From: Oscillospiraceae bacterium | GTDB lineage: Bacteria; Bacillota; Clostridia; Oscillospirales; Ruminococcaceae | Assembly (NCBI GenBank): GCA_019413245.1 | Contig: DXNX01000123.1 | Span: forward strand, 1-7,334 | Direction: 5' to 3' | Length of the DNA stretch: 7,334 nucleotides | Part shown: one piece after another, positions 6,261-7,334 of the stretch | Layout: each line of letters begins with the position of its first letter | Numbering within the stretch: position 1 is the first letter of the stretch | Position numbers and translations under genes: made by a program | Notes under the pieces: model-generated | Seen by the model: only the letters and a program-made list of their open reading frames with translations | Told to the model about the DNA's origin: nothing | Databases searched by the model: none

Positions 6261-7097
6261 TTACTGGGCCTGAGCCGCAGCCGCAGGGGCTTCCACGGTG
6301 GCGGGCTTGCCATCCACCCAGTGGATAACCTTCTTTGGGCACTTGGTCACACAGGTGCCGCAGCCGGAGCACTTGGCGTAGTCGATGACAGCCACGTTGT
6401 TCTTGAGAACGATGGCCTGCTCGGGGCAGTTCTTGACACACAGACCGCAGGCAATGCAGCCCACCTTGCAGGTCTTGTTGACCGCAGCGCCCCGTTCGGT
6501 GTTGGAGCATTCCACCACCGGCTGCTTGGCAACCGGCTTCATGCTGATGACATGGCGCGGGCAGACGTTCATGCAGGCGGAGCAGCCGGTGCACTTGGAA
6601 CGGTCCACCACGGCCACGCCGTTGACCACATGGATGGCGTCGAACATGCAGGCGCGGGTGCAGTCACCCAGGCCCAGGCAACCAAAGGCGCAGGCGCTGG
6701 GACCGCCGGCCACGGAAGCCGCCGCGGCGCAGGTCTGGATGCCCTGGTAGCTGAACCGCTTGCCGCAGTTCTCGCCGCCGTTGCACAGGACCACCGCCTT
6801 CTGGCTGAGGTGGTCGCCGCCTTCGCTGCCCATGATGGCATTGATGGCCTGGGTAGCCTTGTCACCGCCGGGCGCGCACTTGAAGGTGGGCGCACCGTCT
6901 TCCACAATAGCCTTGGCGTAGTCGGCACAGCCGGCGTAGCCGCAGCCGCCGCAGTTGGCGCCTGCCAGGCAGGCAGTCACTTCCGCAATACGCGGGTCTT
7001 CGTACACAGCCATGAACTTGGAAGCCAGCACCAGCACGATACTGCCAACCAGGCCCAGCACCGCCAGGACGGCGACCGCAAGAATGATCGGATTCAT
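6261..7097 (-). CDS. rnfB: Rnf electron transport complex subunit B (iron-sulfur protein)
   Basis: RnfB is the iron-sulfur subunit that passes electrons from reduced ferredoxin into the membrane Rnf complex, which reduces NAD+ and pumps Na+ or H+. Its 278 residues contain, in order, one N-terminal membrane helix (about 4-26) and the RnfB/FeS domain with Cys49, 52, 57 and 74 (NCGGCGYAGC). Extra cysteines follow at 105, 111 and 123. Four ferredoxin-type motifs come next: Cys136/140/146/150, 169/172/175/179, 214/217/220/224 and 243/246/249/253, the last three as C-x2-C-x2-C-x3-CP. The tail is Ala/Gln-rich. This multi-cluster form resembles clostridial RnfB. AAGGAGG (7114-7108) lies ten bases before the ATG. 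It follows rnfA by 20 bases and is the last gene of the operon, as in the rnfCDGEAB order. Confidence 0.96.
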   Translation of the reverse strand: MNPIILAVAVLAVLGLVGSIVLVLASKFMAVYEDPRIAEVTACLAGANCGGCGYAGCADYAKAIVEDGAPTFKCAPGGDKATQAINAIMGSEGGDHLSQKAVVLCNGGENCGKRFSYQGIQTCAAAASVAGGPSACAFGCLGLGDCTRACMFDAIHVVNGVAVVDRSKCTGCSACMNVCPRHVISMKPVAKQPVVECSNTERGAAVNKTCKVGCIACGLCVKNCPEQAIVLKNNVAVIDYAKCSGCGTCVTKCPKKVIHWVDGKPATVEAPAAAAQAQ

Positions 7098-7117
7098 ACT
7101 TAGTCCCCCTCCTTCTG

Positions 7118-7334
7118 TTACAGCAGTGCGTTGACGATGTTTTCAACCAGGCCGCCGAAGCCCATGAAACTCATCGAGGTGATGGCCGCCGACACCAGGG
7201 TGATGGGCAGGCCCTTGAAGCTTTCCGGCGGGTTGGCGGATTCCACACGCTGACGCACGCCGCAGAACAGCAGCATGGCGACCAGGAAGCCGACACCGGC
7301 ACCGGCGGCGCAGATCAGCGCCTCGGCGTATGCG
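7118..7334 (-). CDS. rnfA: Rnf electron transport complex subunit A, C-terminal part (runs off the right edge)
   Basis: The minus-strand frame is open from the window edge to TAA at 7120-7118, giving the last 71 residues. Two hydrophobic segments are visible: AEALICAAGAGVGFLVAMLL with CG after it, and the family's typical ending, FKGLPITLVSAAITSMSFMG followed by FGGLV. A short charged loop (RQRVESANPPES) lies between them. RnfA and RnfE are paralogous membrane subunits that form the core of the Rnf ion-translocating path. I call RnfA rather than RnfE because rnfB comes directly after it (20-base gap) and because of the FKGLPI-x-L-x-S-A ending. The N-terminus and the rest of the operon lie outside the window. 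Confidence 0.88.
   Translation of the reverse strand, partial: AYAEALICAAGAGVGFLVAMLLFCGVRQRVESANPPESFKGLPITLVSAAITSMSFMGFGGLVENIVNALL

Noticed and set aside
6321..7103. 260-codon plus-strand frame opposite rnfB
   Set aside because: It is the complement of the Cys- and Ala-rich rnfB codons, giving long Ala/Gly/His strings. rnfB is unmistakable on the other strand.
1..7334. Defence system, prophage, insertion sequence or CRISPR array
   Set aside because: There is no transposase, integrase, nuclease or repeat array. The patatin protein has no CD-NTase or other CBASS partner beside it, so its phospholipase domain alone does not indicate an anti-phage effector.

Overview
The window reads as ordinary chromosome from a GC-rich, anaerobic clostridial Firmicute. 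The basis is strong AGGAGG-type ribosome binding sites before every gene, a prmA-rsmE pair, an Rnf complex with rnfA followed by rnfB, and a strong G/C bias at third codon positions. A gut Oscillospiraceae/Ruminococcaceae relative (Faecalibacterium, Gemmiger or Subdoligranulum type) is my best guess. That placement is inference from style and gene content, not from a marker gene.

Layout, left to right. (1) 1-340, minus: the N-terminal part of a GNAT acetyltransferase running off the left edge. It is divergent from (2) 414-2066, plus: a two-gene rRNA/ribosomal-protein methylation operon, prmA then rsmE, closed by a strong hairpin terminator at 2083-2112. (3) 5008-2166, minus: a patatin-like phospholipase followed by a divergent PTS Enzyme I-like protein. 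The two genes are co-directional with a 65-bp gap and converge on the same terminator. (4) 5237-6169, plus: a stand-alone sugar-phosphate-type nucleotidyltransferase, divergent from the patatin gene across a 228-bp AT-richer promoter region. (5) 7334-6261, minus: the end of rnfA and all of rnfB, the tail of an Rnf ferredoxin:NAD+ oxidoreductase operon. A second bidirectional terminator at 6192-6237 separates it from the nucleotidyltransferase.

How they work together: PrmA methylates ribosomal protein L11 and RsmE methylates 16S rRNA, so operon (2) is translation-apparatus modification. The Rnf genes belong to membrane energy conservation. The patatin/Enzyme I-like pair has no obvious textbook link. 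Its Enzyme I-like member keeps the phospho-accepting histidine but has lost several residues of the PEP-binding half, and it is the most interesting item here. I see no mobile elements, CRISPR arrays, tRNA or rRNA genes, or phage genes. No intergenic gap exceeds 300 bp. I do not find convincing evidence of an undescribed multi-gene system.
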